In this document: piece by piece, positions 11,413 through 24,448 of the stretch | Position numbering within the stretch: the first letter of the stretch is position 1 | Layout: each line of letters starts with the position of its first letter | Assembly: GCA_027627225.1 (NCBI GenBank) | Contig: CM051028.1 | Span: 17,719,701-17,783,700 of the forward strand | Origin: Congeria kusceri | Taxonomy: Eukaryota; Mollusca; Bivalvia; Myida; Dreissenidae | Reading direction: 5' to 3' | DNA length: 64,000 bases | Position numbers and translations under genes: made by a program | The notes under the pieces: generated by a model | What the model saw: the letters and a program-made list of their open reading frames with translations, nothing else | Databases searched by the model: none | Told to the model about the DNA's origin: nothing

Positions 11413-14400
11413 ATGGCTCTGTTGGTCATCGTGACGGTGTTCTTGAATGTCCTTCTAGCTCTGGGACTGGATGAGGCAGAATTTGATCTCGTGCATGAAA
11501 GAATGTCGGCGTTAGAGCAGCAGCTGCAAATGGTGCTTGAGAAAACAACAAGGGTAAGTTTTATATTAAGAATAGTTCTTCATTGTCAAGTACTTAAGTC
11601 AATGGGATGTTTAAAATGCTTAACGCAATCGATATCATGCAGTAGTAAAAAGTTATCTTATTAATAAGTTGGATGAATTTCGTGTTACTTTTTATATACG
11701 TCTACATTCGTCATTGCAAAAACTAGCATTGCATATATCGAGGGTTCAGCGCAAACACTGTTCTAACTCTATTTCACAAAAGTTTTCAGGAAGTGAAAAA
11801 AACTGTGTGTTAAGTTTACTCTTTGAGATTTAACACATATTTTGTTTTATATTACTACAATATTTCAATACACTATGTTATATAATGTAGATGAAAACAT
11901 ATGATAAATTATAAAAGAGATTTTAATCATTATTGGAGTTAGAACAGTTTTCCCACTATAAATTGTATGGATAAGTTATTTTATTTTGGTGCAACACTGT
12001 TATAACTCAAGTTAGAACAGTATTCCAACTACAAAATATGCTGTTTGGTAATAACATTTCCAAACACTGCTTCTTAATAATGTTGAATACTTTTCTTTAT
12101 ATAGAGAAACAACTTAAAAAACATTGTTTATGAATATGCATAATAAAAATATCAACGCCAATTCAGAAGTCCAACAACTATGTCAAATTGGTGAAATGTG
12201 TATACTTTGAACAATTTACATAACTTAAATAATGCCATTTTATAACAATCTATTTTAATGACACTGCTTTATTTTATGATTAATCACAATAGTTATACCT
12301 TTATATACAAATGTATTAAAGGGAGAGGTCTATTTGAACATGCAGTGCTGAAATTAGAAATTGAATATATTCAAAATATAATAGTTTAAGTTACTTAATA
12401 AAGCAATAGTTTTGGCTGTCACATAATAATTTTAAGTTATGTTATTGAAATACCACTAACCTTTGTAAAAGTAAGTGAATAATGAGGATATTCAATATTC
12501 CCACAAAAAACCACCGATTTGGGCAACAGAATGTGGGTCTAGAAGAAGCTGAATTTCCAATACCCTGGTGATTTTCCAAAATCTTTCCATTGTACAAGTA
12601 TATTTCTTTGTTATGGCTACTAAACTGCAAATGGTCGACTTGATGTAATGTATTGAAGCATGTAACTTTTTTGGCTTAAAATTAAATGCTTCTATTAAGT
12701 TATTAATTTATTGGATTTTTTTTAACTTTATACAACTTTTGTATTTACCATTTATGTATACATTTAGATTTATGTTGTGTATTTACAGTAAAACATCTTT
12801 AACCCGTGCGTTGATAACTTTAATACATTTTGTACCTACAATAACTACAATAGCAAATCAAAGTCTTAGCCCCATTCTCACTGTCATGACACTAGTCCTG
12901 GTTCCGCCCAGTGGTGAACCTGAACATTTTCCTAAAAAAAAACATGAATTGCGTTTTCACATTATCAAGGGTGCCCAGGTGTATCATTGATCTAGAAGTC
13001 AGTTTTGCCCTGGAGAATCTGGGTTAATTCCAGGTGTTTACCCAGGTTGGCACCGTTTGGTGTCCCGATGACTACCGGGACTGTCCCTTGATACCACGGT
13101 TGGGTGCCGGTGTCATGCCATATCCTCACCACACCGGAACGCTGTGGTTTATATCGGTAGAGAGAGGGTGGAGACTCGGACCATCCCCATAATGTACCGG
13201 CATTGGCCCGGAAATACATAGATTGTGAGGGTTATTGATTTATTTCCCGGTGACTCCCATTTTTGTTGAACATTTTAAAACATCCGGGGCTTTTAGCCAG
13301 ATTATCCGGGTTCATCTCAGATTGTCAAGGATTGTTCAGGATGTTCATGGTGCCACCAGTGTTGTCTTAAGTTCAAGAAAAACGTTTGATGCATAACATC
13401 CCGGTACTGGCACACCTCTTGGCCTGAAGCTTTCCATTTAGTGTAATTTAAATGAGGCTAGTAGTTGCGGGAAAATAACCAGGACAAGAATTGATGTTCA
13501 ATAAATGCTATGTTCAGCTATCTTCAAAGGCTCATAACTCCAAGAAAAATTACTGAAGTGAAACATCTTGGTGTAGTACACACCTCTTGGTATTGAAGCT
13601 TCATTGAATTTTGGCAAGTTGTTGCAGAGAAATAGCCCGGACAAGAATTGTGCACTAAACTGGCGCATTGCCTAAATCCGCCACTTGCCTAAATCCGCCA
13701 CTCCATCCGAGTAAGCGTTTTTTTACAGGCGTTTCCTATTGTGTTGATCTCGCTCAATCAGATACTTTCCCTTAACAACGCTGACGAGTTTTCATTTCGA
13801 TTTGTGCATAAATGAATATTTTATCCAATTATTTTATACATAACCCCTAAATGCAAACAAGCTGCATGCGGGGAATCTATTTCATACTGCGCATGAGCAA
13901 TTTTGAGGCTCCGCATGGTGTCCATGATAAAATTAAATTATCGCGTTTTAATATTATGTCAATGGGAGCATGTGCAGCATAAAAATAACCATTATTCATT
14001 AGCATTACATACAATAAAATGCGGAAAGAACTGCATATTAAGAGCGCAAATGTCTCGCTACGCAAAACCCTAATTATTTGACACACGTGCACGCATGGCG
14101 TCAGTTTCATAGCTATTGTTAGAAATACAACGAGCTGCTTAATATGGAAAATTAAATTAAATAATTAAATAATTGGAAAATTAAATAAAAAAAATAGTCA
14201 AATGTGAAATAAGCATGTCACAGTTCCTGATCTACGATATTCACCAAGCAACTTCGGATCACCGTGTTTATTTTAAATACTAGAAAAAGAACCTTAAAGA
14301 AACAAAAGTAGGAGTCAATAGACGTAAATAGAAGTTGCTTTGAAAACATAATTCATAAAAGAATGTTATTTTCGAGTAATTTGAACATTTTAAAGAGGGA

Positions 14401-17085
14401 TGGCGGATTCCGGCACTCCGACGCTCATTTTTTGTACACTGTTTAGGCCTTCAATTTCAATAAATATTTTTCATTTGCCAAGTATTTTAAATGTAACCAA
14501 ACACAACAGTAAATGCACATTAAACATAACTTGATTTATGTGAATTTTTATGTCAATCGGTAAACAACATTGGCAAATATCGTAAAAATACCCCCCAAAT
14601 GTGGCGGATGTATGCACTGCGCCAGTATAGTTACTAACTTCAGAAATCTTCAAAGACACATTACTCCAAGAAAAATCAGTGAAGTCGAAAGTCCTGGTTC
14701 AACGCACATTCCTCTTGGTAACGAAGCATCCCATAAAGTTTCTTTGAATTCAAGCCAGTAGTTAATTAGAAATAGCCTCGACAAGAAGACTGGACAGAAG
14801 GACAGACAGACAAGGCGGCAACTAAATGCTCCCTCTATATTTTTGAGGGATCATAATTAACCTCTTGAAATGATACAGAATTATTTGCTTTTGACTTAAT
14901 GAATTTTGTGTTTACTAGTAATTGCAAATCGATTATTTTGCATGTATTTTATCTGTTTTTGCTTGTCTGTGCAAAAGCAAAGTGCAGTGTCCTGTCAATG
15001 CAATTAGAATAAAATAAATAAGTGTGCTAAATCACGAAAATGCTACATGTCACAAATTAATTCTTAACATAAGGAGATTACATTACTATCATACTTCCCT
15101 AAAGATGCGATACTACGAAATACTTGATATTCTGAACAAATCCATGTTACTTGTGCCTATTCTTAATATCAGGGTTTGCATTGTTAATGTTTGCGGTCTG
15201 AATTGTGTTTTGTAAATCTTACGATTCTTCATCGAAGTTTTAATAATTGTATATGGGGCATTTAGGAATTGCAAATTTTTGCAAATACACACCTTAACTG
15301 TTGCTCTGTTCAAATCATTTTTATGATTTATTATTATTATTATTATTATTATTTACATTTATATTTCTTGCTTCAATAGTAAATCAATATCGTGATTGTA
15401 CACGGATAACCATATAAAAATTCTCCTTATAAGGGTAAACAAAGAGTAATCAGCTGTAAACATTTCTCTATGAATATTAGTGTGTACTGCATAAAATAAT
15501 GACATTATAGTTATAGTATGATGTTATCTTTACTCAAGTTTTACTTTAATTATTAAATCTAGGACAGTGTTGCACTGAAGGTATTACTGATCCTTGTCAT
15601 TTTTTGTGTGTGCAACACTGTTCCAACACAAGTTAGAACAGTGTTGCGCAGATCAAAGCACACCAACTGAGCTAGAACAAAATGCCAACTGGCCCTTTTT
15701 GACCCCAAATTTAAGAAATTTGTTGAAATAAATTTTTAATACTGTGTATCTATTCAAACCAGTTACAAAAATACAAAAATGTAATTTTTTGTAAAAACAT
15801 TGTGAGTTAGAACAGTGTTGCGCTGAACCATCGATATATCCAGTAGTTTAATATCTGACCAGGGCTTAACAAATTATGACGATAATGTAGTTAGATTTTA
15901 GATTTTAAAAACAAGTGATATATATTTATATCTTGAGGCTGTCGGTAATGAAACATAAATAAATTATCCAGAAATGATTACATAGTATTCTCATTTTTAT
16001 CAACAAATCATATATTGTTTTTTATATGATAACCAAACCCGTTGTAGAACAATCCAAGCAACGAGAAACTTCAGAAACAGTTAAAGGCTCTGCAATCAAC
16101 TGTCATTCAACAACAAGAGCAAATCGAGTCTCTCCAAAAGTCTGACGATTACGATGATGACACTAATGCAAATGACACGATGATTGCATCAAGATGGAAA
16201 TACTGTAAAATAGTTTTTTCTTCGCATCGCGCAGTGTTCTAATTGTTGCGTATTTCGAGGTCAATTTGGCATTTATCTGTTCTTTGATGGGTACACATTG
16301 AGCTAACCTATGAATCTCGTAGTTTTAGTATTTATTTTACTATACTGTGATAAGCGTAACCATTTACATGTTTATCATTCGGAAAATTGAACATTTTATT
16401 TTAAGCACATAAGGTCGATTGCGATAGCACGCTGATTACAAAAAGGAAAAAAAATATTATTTATATTTTGCTTGATGAAATACAAATAAACATAAACAAT
16501 AAAAACGCGCGAATTTAAGACCGAGCGAATTAGCCGTGTTTCAAGAATGTCAGAAATTTAGACACCGTGAAATAAAATTATTTTACAGTATGTGATTCTT
16601 TTGCACGCGTTTTTATGTTTACTAACTTTGATCCTAGTTAAGACAGATTTTCATTGCGTATACTTGCAGGTCATATGTGTTACCGACGTCGCACTGTAGC
16701 TTTCACTGCTGTGAAAGCCGACACGCAAAGTAACATCGGCATGAACCAGAAAATAAATTTTAACCAAGTGATCCTCAACACAGGCCGGGCGTATGACGCA
16801 TATCAAGGGATGTTTACAGCTCCCTACCGCGGCATCTATTTGTTTTCTGTAACACTGTTACACACACCCAATAGCAACCCACTCCACGCAGCAATAATGC
16901 TCTCTGGAACGAGGATAGCAATAGCCCATGGGACAGACGGAGTCTGGGACGAAGGAAGCCAAACTGTGATCGTTCGCATGAATATAGGCCAACAGGTCTG
17001 GGTGCAGAGCATCGACTACTCGGATCAGCAGGTGTACGGCGACTCGTACAGCTCGTTTGCAGGAGTTTTGCTAGCGCAAACATAG
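11413..17085 (+). CDS. C1q domain-containing secreted protein, gene 1 (3 exons, 237 aa)
   Basis: Exons are 11413-11553 (141 nt), 16048-16204 (157 nt) and 16670-17085 (416 nt). They join in phases 0 and 1 to one 237-residue frame, with donors AGG|GTAAGT and ACT|GTAAAA and acceptors TTGTAG and TTGCAG. Residues 1 to about 18 are a signal peptide (LVIVTVFLNVLLALG core). From about 22 to 85 there is a heptad-rich coil (MSALEQQLQMVLEKTT, then EKLQKQLKALQ), followed by an acidic Asp-rich linker and two close cysteines (C100, C103). The C1q domain spans about 109-237, with the typical VAFTAV opening, GMFTAPYRGIYLFSVTLLH core, GSQTVIV strand and YSSFAGVLL ending. Bivalve C1qDC proteins are haemolymph recognition molecules that trimerise through coil and C1q domain. 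Intron 1 (4494 bp) is almost entirely a transposon. It lacks the Cys that opens exon 2 in its relatives. Confidence 0.9.
13340..14860. mobile_element. Pearl-like element, split by a TIR element
   Basis: Tandem units with CATAACTCCAAGAAAAAT and CACACCTCTTGG words occur near 13410, 13535-13580 and 14665-14715. A GGACAGAAGGACAGACAGAC tail and a TCCCTCTATATTTTTGAGGGA hairpin end follow at 14790-14850. The second and third units are separated by the TIR element at 13659-14626. The whole lies within the larger element at 11743-15829. Confidence 0.6.
13659..14626. mobile_element. 0.97-kb TIR element (ACTGGCGCA termini)
   Basis: The left end is ACTGGCGCATTGCCTAAATC, continuing CGCCAC. The right end is GTGGCGGATGTATGCACTGC, continuing GCCAGT. 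These are inverted repeats of about 26 bp with a few mismatches. The left side repeats the TTGCCTAAATCCGCCAC block twice. It contains no transposase. It resembles the shorter element at 36324-36862. Confidence 0.75.
15333..15353. repeat. (TTA)n microsatellite
   Basis: A short run of TTA/ATT trinucleotides inside the intronic transposon. Confidence 0.8.
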
Positions 17086-18160
17086 AGAGAAGAAGAGATG
17101 AATCAAAACTACAATAGCCACGTTTCCTAGCCAATAGACTGACAACTAGGGTATTTTGGAGAACAATATATGAAATACAGAAAAAATCCTTTTGCAATTT
17201 TCTAACAACATTTTAAAGTGATTCACATTGATATGTACTTTTGAAATCGACAGTTATCTAAGTGCCCTACATATTTTGTATTGACTCCATCAGTATTTAC
17301 AATATTAACTTCAGGTCTATAAATAGTCGGTTTGTTTACAATCATGGCATACTGGTAAACGTTCGTCTTCCCACGGTCGGTTCGAGTTCGGTTATTACTA
17401 ACTCAGTTTGTATAATCTCAATGCCAACCTCGTTTTAATTTCTGTTCTTCCAGTGATATGAATGTTTCCTCTGTTTTTTTATATTCATATATATGTGTAA
17501 AATCTGAAAGCATATCAGTCCCTCAATATTAGATTTGTCTACTACTTTACTTCCTTAATAAACTGTTTGCAAACGATTGATTTGTTTTCGTTGTTTCTAA
17601 ACAAGTTTTACTATGACATGTAATGTAAAATATGTGCACTCAGTAGACACAGAATATACCGCATAACACAACAATGTAACACAAATAAGTGGTAAAGATA
17701 TACCCTCGTATTAAAATACATACAATTGTATCAAGTAATGCCATATGTATGTAATAATAACGGTTTCTGTTATTTTCGTTATTAGATTAACGTGTTTCTT
17801 GTTTACTGCGGTACAATTCATGCATCTCGTAGTTACAAGCAACATAAATAATAATTGACAATTAGAGGGACTATGCGACATAGTCCCACCAAATGTCAAC
17901 TATTATTTATATTACTCTATTAAATGCCAACGAAAAGGACCTCAAGTCCACAAAATTTGAAATACAGGTTTAAATATTGGCATATACTAAAGGTAAAAGA
18001 ACGTACATACAATGGGACAATGATTGATTGAACATGTTTGATCATGTTCTTGTTTATATGTTGATGTTACATTTATGAATATCAGGTATAACAATAGTTT
18101 CCACGCTTAGTGTTACAAAGCAAAATAACGCATATAGTTATAGCTCAGTAGGACCATGTT
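17086..18160. other. 3' flank of C1qDC gene 1, no further gene
   Basis: AATAAA at 17557-17562 is the first good polyadenylation signal after the stop at 17085 and suggests a 3' UTR of about 490 nt. No other gene is supported up to 18160. Confidence 0.5.
17557..17562 (+). promoter_or_regulatory. Polyadenylation signal of C1qDC gene 1
   Basis: Exact AATAAA, about 470 nt after the stop codon. Confidence 0.55.
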
Positions 18161-18167
18161 TTTACAA

Positions 18168-18199
18168 ATCATATTTTTCACACGTGTGAAAAATATGAT
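18168..18199. repeat. Perfect 32-bp palindrome and related TTCACA repeats
   Basis: ATCATATTTTTCACAC followed by its exact reverse complement. Further TCTCATTCTTCACA and TTTTCACAGGTGTGA words follow to about 18290, giving a cluster of inverted TTCACA/TGTGAA words. It may be the end of a foldback element. Confidence 0.8.
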
Positions 18200-18462
18200 C
18201 TCATTTTTCACAGGTGTGATAAACAGGATCTCATTCTTCACATATAGCAATCTCATTCTTCACATTTTCTGTGAAATGTGTGATCGAGTCCAGTATTTCA
18301 TTTGCACTTAAATCATATTCTTTACACATGAAAAGAAAGTGTTTAATATAAACAAAGTGAAACTCCAATTGCGAAATTTTCAAAAAAAGTGAATTTTGTT
18401 ATATCATGATCCTATTATTCACTATGTATGTGCCGGAGATAAAAAGGGGAAATTTACGGTAC

Positions 18463-18545
18463 GGCGGTGCGCATGGTAGATACGATATAGTACGGTACGG
18501 TACCGGACGGTTAAGTAAGGTACGGTTTGGTACGGTAAGGCATGG
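18463..18545. repeat. Degenerate TACGG repeat
   Basis: Repeated TACGGTACGG and GGTACGGTAAGG words. The same pentamer array appears more cleanly at 21588-21635. Both sit 10-120 bp after a CCGGAGATA word, so the two loci probably share one repeat family. Confidence 0.6.
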
Positions 18546-18699
18546 CATGGCATCACTCTGGGTACACCACTCTGGGTACACAGGCGATTCTAAAAATAAC
18601 TCGCCTCTGGTACATCATGCGACATTTTGGACTAATTTCAATCACATGATCATCAAAAATGGCTGCGTCCATAAGCTACAGTATTGAAATTCCGATCAA

Positions 18700-21450
18700 C
18701 AAATGCACATGAAAATGTTGAAAATTATTGAGAATTATTATAAATAAAGTGATCGGATTTAATAATTATCCAAATAACAGTACGGTCAATAATAGTCGAT
18801 GCCATTCGGCTGTGGAATACTGTTATATTCAGCTCAATTTAAAGCCAACTGGACTGGAGTTTGGAAATATGATGGGTTATCTTCAGCATCATTTCTGTGG
18901 AAAACTGAAACATACATACTAGTGTTTCATAGTTATGGTGCTTTTGACATAATTCACACACCACTTTGATCGGAATGTAACTAGTAGGTAAAGATGTTTC
19001 AAGTCTATTCAAAATGTGTAACTGTTATTTTGCTTTCTTTTCAAATGTAGGCTACACTACCAAATTTGCTTTTGTCACATATACTGATTGATGAATCTGT
19101 AATATTAAAGTTGTATCCATACTTATTTATCAACTGTCCTTCACATTTTTAATGTAAAATAAACCTGCCATTTCGGCATGAAATTGTGTGTTGAAAATTA
19201 GCTCATATATAATATGAATTAAGTTTTTGGATTTGGTTCATGATATTAACAACACGCTCCTGAAAATATTAATCAAATGTATTATAAGAAAGCCGCTCAC
19301 TTTAATACTATTATGGACACCCAGTCTTGGATAGGGATTTCAATTGATGCCGAATCCTGCTTTTTGATGTAAGCAAATTTCACATTTTTGACTCGAGTAA
19401 ATAATGTGCCTTGTATCATTTTGATCCACTTGTTTTCAATAAGCAAACTTCAAATGCACTAGAAAATAATATTTTTTATAAAACTCTTTTTTTTTAAATT
19501 GAAAACAAATCACAAAACAACTTTAGAACGCAAGTGAATACTGAAAAAATATCTACCATAAGATCAATAAAATCATTCATCCCCCTGATCATGTATTCAA
19601 CTGACAGTAATTATGTCAATCCAGTTTGGGAATTAATTTAAACATCGTACCATAATGCAAAAGAATCACAGTACTTCATTTTGTTTATAAGCATTGCACA
19701 TATAGATGCATACAAAAATATAGTTAAATACACCAGATGAGCACAGATTATTATATTTCGTATTTTATGTAAATGTCACTTTCATGTTTCATTTCAGGAG
19801 AAAATTGATATTAAATGGTTATAATTTGTTAAAACAATAACAACAAATAAGGTGATATACTTTATCACCATTTTATTACACTATATAGATGCATACTGCT
19901 GCCTTCAAAGTTCATCATAGCAGATACATCACTAAAAATACAGTATAATTGGTAATCTTGTGAATAAAGGCATACTTCATGTGTTTCTACTGGCTATATA
20001 TAACTGAGTACTATCATATTAAGGAAATGTCATGCCTGGGTTGTTTACTTGCTTGTAGAAATAATGATATGTTTCTGATTTCATTAATTCCAAAATGTAG
20101 CTGCTGGGTGTGTCCATCCATTTCAACATGGTCATATTGTCACAGTTCAGGCACATAAAAATATCTGTATTTCTTTCACATCACTTCTCAAGTTTGTAAG
20201 TGATTGTGTTTTGCAAATATTCTAATTTCCCTCTATCGCATTTGATATAATGACTGTTACATAATATTATATCTTAATATATAAAAATATTATATTAATA
20301 TTATAATATACATTTTACATGGGAAATATATCAAAGCATTATTCAACGCTATATACATGTATAACCAGTTTTAAAATACATCATTGCGGTATAGCACGTT
20401 CAGGACACAAAAGCTGAAAACAGCTTAAAATTGTCACAGTACATGATGGTAAATTCAACCTATGTTCCTTTCATTTCAGTTAACACTTTATCATACTATT
20501 ATAGTCATATTTATATAAAACTGGAAGTCTTTCATTATATCTTTGGATAATATTTGGTTGGTCTGCCAAATTATTTACAGTCTAGTCAAGTTTCTAAAGG
20601 GAAGTTCCTTGTTGAGCTCTTGTAGGGATATCAGTCACAGCCATGCATTCTTGAGGAGGTGACCATGTTAATCACAGTCTTGCAAAATTCAGTACACCTG
20701 TAAAAAAGAGACCTGTGACTAAATTTAAAGGAAAGTTTTGTAACTCAGCAGGCGATGTAAAGGTAAACATTAACAAAATGTATTATGCTATTTAGACTTA
20801 AATTAGTTTTACTAGTTAATAAAAACGATGCCAACTATTCATAGCTTAAGTAATAATATTAATGCTGCAAAAACACTATAATCAGATTAACTTATGGTAA
20901 ATTACTAATAAGAAACCATGTATATTAGATAAAAGTTAATGAATACAATGAAACAATTGAAACAAATAATAATAATAATAATAATAACAGAAATACTATT
21001 GAATTGCATACATTTAATTATTATATACAAATTAACGAACTGGATATACTGAAGAATATCATGATTCTTTATGATAATAACATTAACAACATATCATTTA
21101 TAAAATGAATACCTGTACATTAAATTACAAAAAATAATAAATCAATTATTAAAACAAATAATTTTACCTGACAAATTAGGCCTTTTCCTAAGCCAGTAGT
21201 AAAACGCAGTGGCAGTCCGTATTGTGTAGATATTTCATTATCTTTATTTGATTTTCACTATCAAGTTTAGTTTCGCTTCCAGTTTGGATAGTTTGTAAAC
21301 ATTAGAATCAGCTTCGATTCCGGATTATTATTTATTGAAATTATATTTGCATAGTTAGCCTTTTGGATAATAGGTGAAGATGCCTATACAATATATATAT
21401 ACTTTCATTCTTTTATCATCGTTTTGACATAAAATGTGGTGCTTTTTCCA
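18700..21450. other. 2.7 kb of AT-rich intergenic DNA
   Basis: No gene, RNA gene or well-defined repeat recognised. An (AAT)n run lies at about 20966-20988, and an AT-only palindromic stretch at about 20255-20315. No reading frame here has coding character. Confidence 0.45.
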
Positions 21451-21587
21451 CGCGCGTCGTGTATAGCCCTATAACATGGGCGGTTCACGCGTTGGGCGTA
21501 ACAAGCCAATATGGTTCCATGATAGACACGATATCTATCTTACGGAGCATTCCGGAGATAGTCGATGTATCACGATTGGGCATGGAA

Positions 21588-21635
21588 TGGTACGATACGG
21601 TACGGTACGGTACGGTACGAAACGATACGATACTG
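21588..21635. repeat. TACGG pentanucleotide microsatellite
   Basis: GGTACGATACGGTACGGTAC and continuing TACGG units, with sporadic changes. Readings through it give the spurious peptide RYGTVRYGT. Confidence 0.8.
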
Positions 21636-21899
21636 TCCAAACGTACGTACCAACATGTGCGGAGGTTCTAATAAGGTCATTATATTACCGTCCGTGTATA
21701 CGTATATTCTAGTTCGGGCGGACATGTCCATGGTTATTTTGGTTTTAATAATCCAATATATGACGTTGTTTGCACGTACGTTCGGCTGCGTGCATTTGTT
21801 AATATCCCACATAAAAGGTGTACGTCCGTATAAACTACGGAACTCCGGAAATGAAATCGATTGGCTATTTGAATCACGTGATCATTTCACAACAACAAG

Positions 21900-24155
21900 C
21901 GATGAACTATAAATGGGTGAGACGCTTTTGAAATTGGGTTGTAACAATGCGTTGTAATGACCAAACCAGTGTGTTTCAAACTTTTGTTAATGTGTCAACA
22001 ATGTTATTTCAGTCAGTTGTATCTAAAATTACTAGATTTGAAACATATTTATAATTTTTGTCATTTTCCCAATCTGTGACGAAGCTGCTTTAATGCGAGG
22101 CTTTAGAGAAGCAATGAACACAAATGAATTTATATACACAAACTTAATGTTCAACTCAAAGGTCACTAGTTGTGTAGCCTGTTACCGCATTGCTGGTGTA
22201 TAACCGGATAAATCCCGTTATACAAATACATCCGTAATGCATTTGGTCAGTGATGGTTTAATAACGGTCAGTCGCCTTTCTAATTAATTACCGGCTATCC
22301 GTTATCATCATTGATTTTCTTTAATATGTTCACTGAAAACACATCGTAAGAAATAAAGATGCATAACATCAGTAAATCAGTAAATCTATAAGTTACTGAG
22401 CTTCCCTCGCTGAGCAGTGAGGCTTCCTGTTATCGATGCTACTTTTTATGAAAAGATGACAAGAAATAGACCCGACTTAAACACTAATAAACAATAATAA
22501 TACACCAGTTATTCAACATATGCAAGTGAATTCATTTTATGTATATTCACATAGGTATCACATAGCGTATCTGTTTGTGCTGTTTGCTCGTTATCGGGGT
22601 ACGTATGACATCATATTGCGTAAGTTTAACAACAGTGTATTGACTCAGTACATTTAGCGGAGTAATCGTAACCACTCGATTGACGATTGCTATTGTTTTT
22701 GACGTATGCATAATAATAACGGCGGACAAGCAATGTACTTCTAAAGAGAGTTTTGAATGTATTTTACTAATTTAACTTATTTTTAATTAAATCGGTATTT
22801 ACCGAGCATAACGCTTGTGATAAAAAGCACTTAACATTGATTCGAACTTATACGGTTCATCGACTATTTTTACCCGTTGTAGATTGACCTGCATGCATAT
22901 AACTCTGTTTGCTTTTGAAATATTTCACTCCCACGAATTACAAAAAAAAGAATGTCGTACTTAACTAGCATTGAGTTAGACGCGCGCTGTATAAATTTTA
23001 AGACAGTGGCCTAGATATCCATCTTCAATTAGTTCAAATACCAGCTTATACCAATGTATTTAAGTAGAGTGTATAGTTATGATTTTCGATATTTATTTTG
23101 TAGAAATAATATAACAGACAGGTGACTTACTTCAATAAATGTTCCTTATGATAAAATACTCTCATAATTCATTTGCTTTTACATGTAGTTTATTTTCTCG
23201 CCAACAGTCTTTTTACGCTGTCAGCGTTTTGATTAGTTATGGATACAAGTCATTAGATACAATTTTCACAAAGAGGTATGCTGGTTTTTTATTAAGATAA
23301 TTGCATGATCTGTACATGTATAACATTGATCTGTATAAATATTTAACATTTAAAATGGTTTATCAAGGATGTGTATTTCGCATCAGGACACAGTCTTTAA
23401 TCCACACTGGCCATAGCTGGTTTGAGATTTTGAATGCACTGGGAGTCAGTGTAGAAGATGCTCGGATCTTATCAGTGAAGAATTGTATCCAGTTGATTTT
23501 AATAGCTGAATGGAATATATGCGATATCCTTATAACATGAAGTTAGAGCTATGTTTAACATGAAGTTAAAGCTAATGTATAAGTATTTATAACTTTCACA
23601 CACAATATTTTCACTCAAACGCCCTTCAAAATCTAAAAAAATTAAACAATTTAAAATTATTATTGAATAATGTCTCTAAAATTAACCAAAAATGGAACTC
23701 TAGTTAAAGGCCTACTGCATCTCTCAATATTCCCCCTCCCCCGGGTTGGAGAGAGGCGGGCATATATGGGGCTTTAGACTGAAAGCAATTTCACACGCCG
23801 AACGATTCCGGGTCCCGGGAAATATACTTTGTTTGGATTTAAAAGTCGTGTCGCATGGCCTAAACTCATTTCTTATAGGCTAAAAATAGATTTGTGGATT
23901 TCCAACAAATGTGTACCCGGCTAGCACGAAGAAATTCACACAACGCAACAGGAACCAGAACTCGTAACTAAATTCATATAGGAATAATGAAACTCCAGAT
24001 ACATCATCAGGAGAGAAACCCTTATTACCATCCGCTGCTCCTTTATTTGAGGCAAGTGACATGTTATATGGGCTAAAACAGGTTTGGTAAATTTTTCTTT
24101 TGGTTCCCAACATGTGCATTGAAAACTGTACAAGTAACAGTGAAACTTACTCAGC
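21900..24155. other. Intergenic DNA, no gene seen
   Basis: Mostly unique AT-rich sequence with no supported coding region. A C-rich tract lies at about 23738-23760 (TCCCCCTCCCCCGGG). Confidence 0.4.
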
Positions 24156-24159
24156 GTTC

Positions 24160-24448
24160 TTTTCTGTTTACATCCAATCAAGACGCCAGAAATTGCAACT
24201 CACGATGTTCTACAAAATCGCCAACCATCTTGTAGTCAAAGACCCTGGACCATACCTTAAGCCAACCAAAGGCCTGCATAGGTCTCCACACACCACCAGA
24301 TTTCTCCCATACTCAAATTCTACAGACACCTTCATGTTCACGTTTTTCTTCATGTTGTATCCCACAATGGAACAGCCTATCAGCACCTGTTGCTGAGGCT
24401 CATTCTTTGGCATCCTTTCAGAATGAGCTGACCAACCTGACATTCTAA
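24160..24448 (+). pseudogene. 3' end of a non-LTR retrotransposon (LINE) reverse transcriptase ORF
   Basis: The plus strand reads IQSRRQKLQLTMFYKIANHL, then a TRFLPYSNSTDTFMFTFF segment. After a one-base frame change near 24371 it reads NSLSAPVAEAHSLASFQ and ELTNLTF followed by TAA at 24446-24448. This is the conserved C-terminus of LINE ORF2 proteins: (S)RR..RLTMLYKI.N.LV, then D.Y..SFFPRTI..WNSLP, then EA.SL.SFK..L..L. Only the last 95 or so codons remain, as expected for a 5'-truncated LINE copy. The frame shift and the loss of the Trp before NSL show decay. The sequence to about 24560 is probably the element's 3' UTR. Confidence 0.8.

Larger units (their letters stand above)
11743..15829. 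mobile_element. 4.09-kb non-autonomous TIR element inside intron 1 of C1qDC gene 1
   Basis: The left end GGTTCAGCGCAAACACTGTTCTAACTC and the right end GAGTTAGAACAGTGTTGCGCTGAACC form terminal inverted repeats. Both ends also carry subterminal copies of GTTAGAACAGT and GCAACACTGTT (11939, about 11992, about 15611-15650), as in hAT- or CACTA-like elements. ATCGAG before the left end and ATCGAT after the right end may be a 5-6 bp target-site duplication. No transposase frame is visible. The interior holds GC-richer repeat matter (12890-13330, words like CCGGTGAC and CCCGGT), a pearl-like element and a second TIR element. Removing it leaves an intron of about 400 bp, close to the 278 and 330 bp of the sister genes. 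Confidence 0.8.

Noticed and set aside
16654..16669. A start of the C1q frame at 16654
   Set aside because: The codon is TTG and lies before the TTGCAG acceptor; the exon continues a spliced frame from 11413.
16814..17197. A 127-codon minus-strand frame
   Set aside because: It is antisense to the C1q exon of gene 1 and has no signals of its own.
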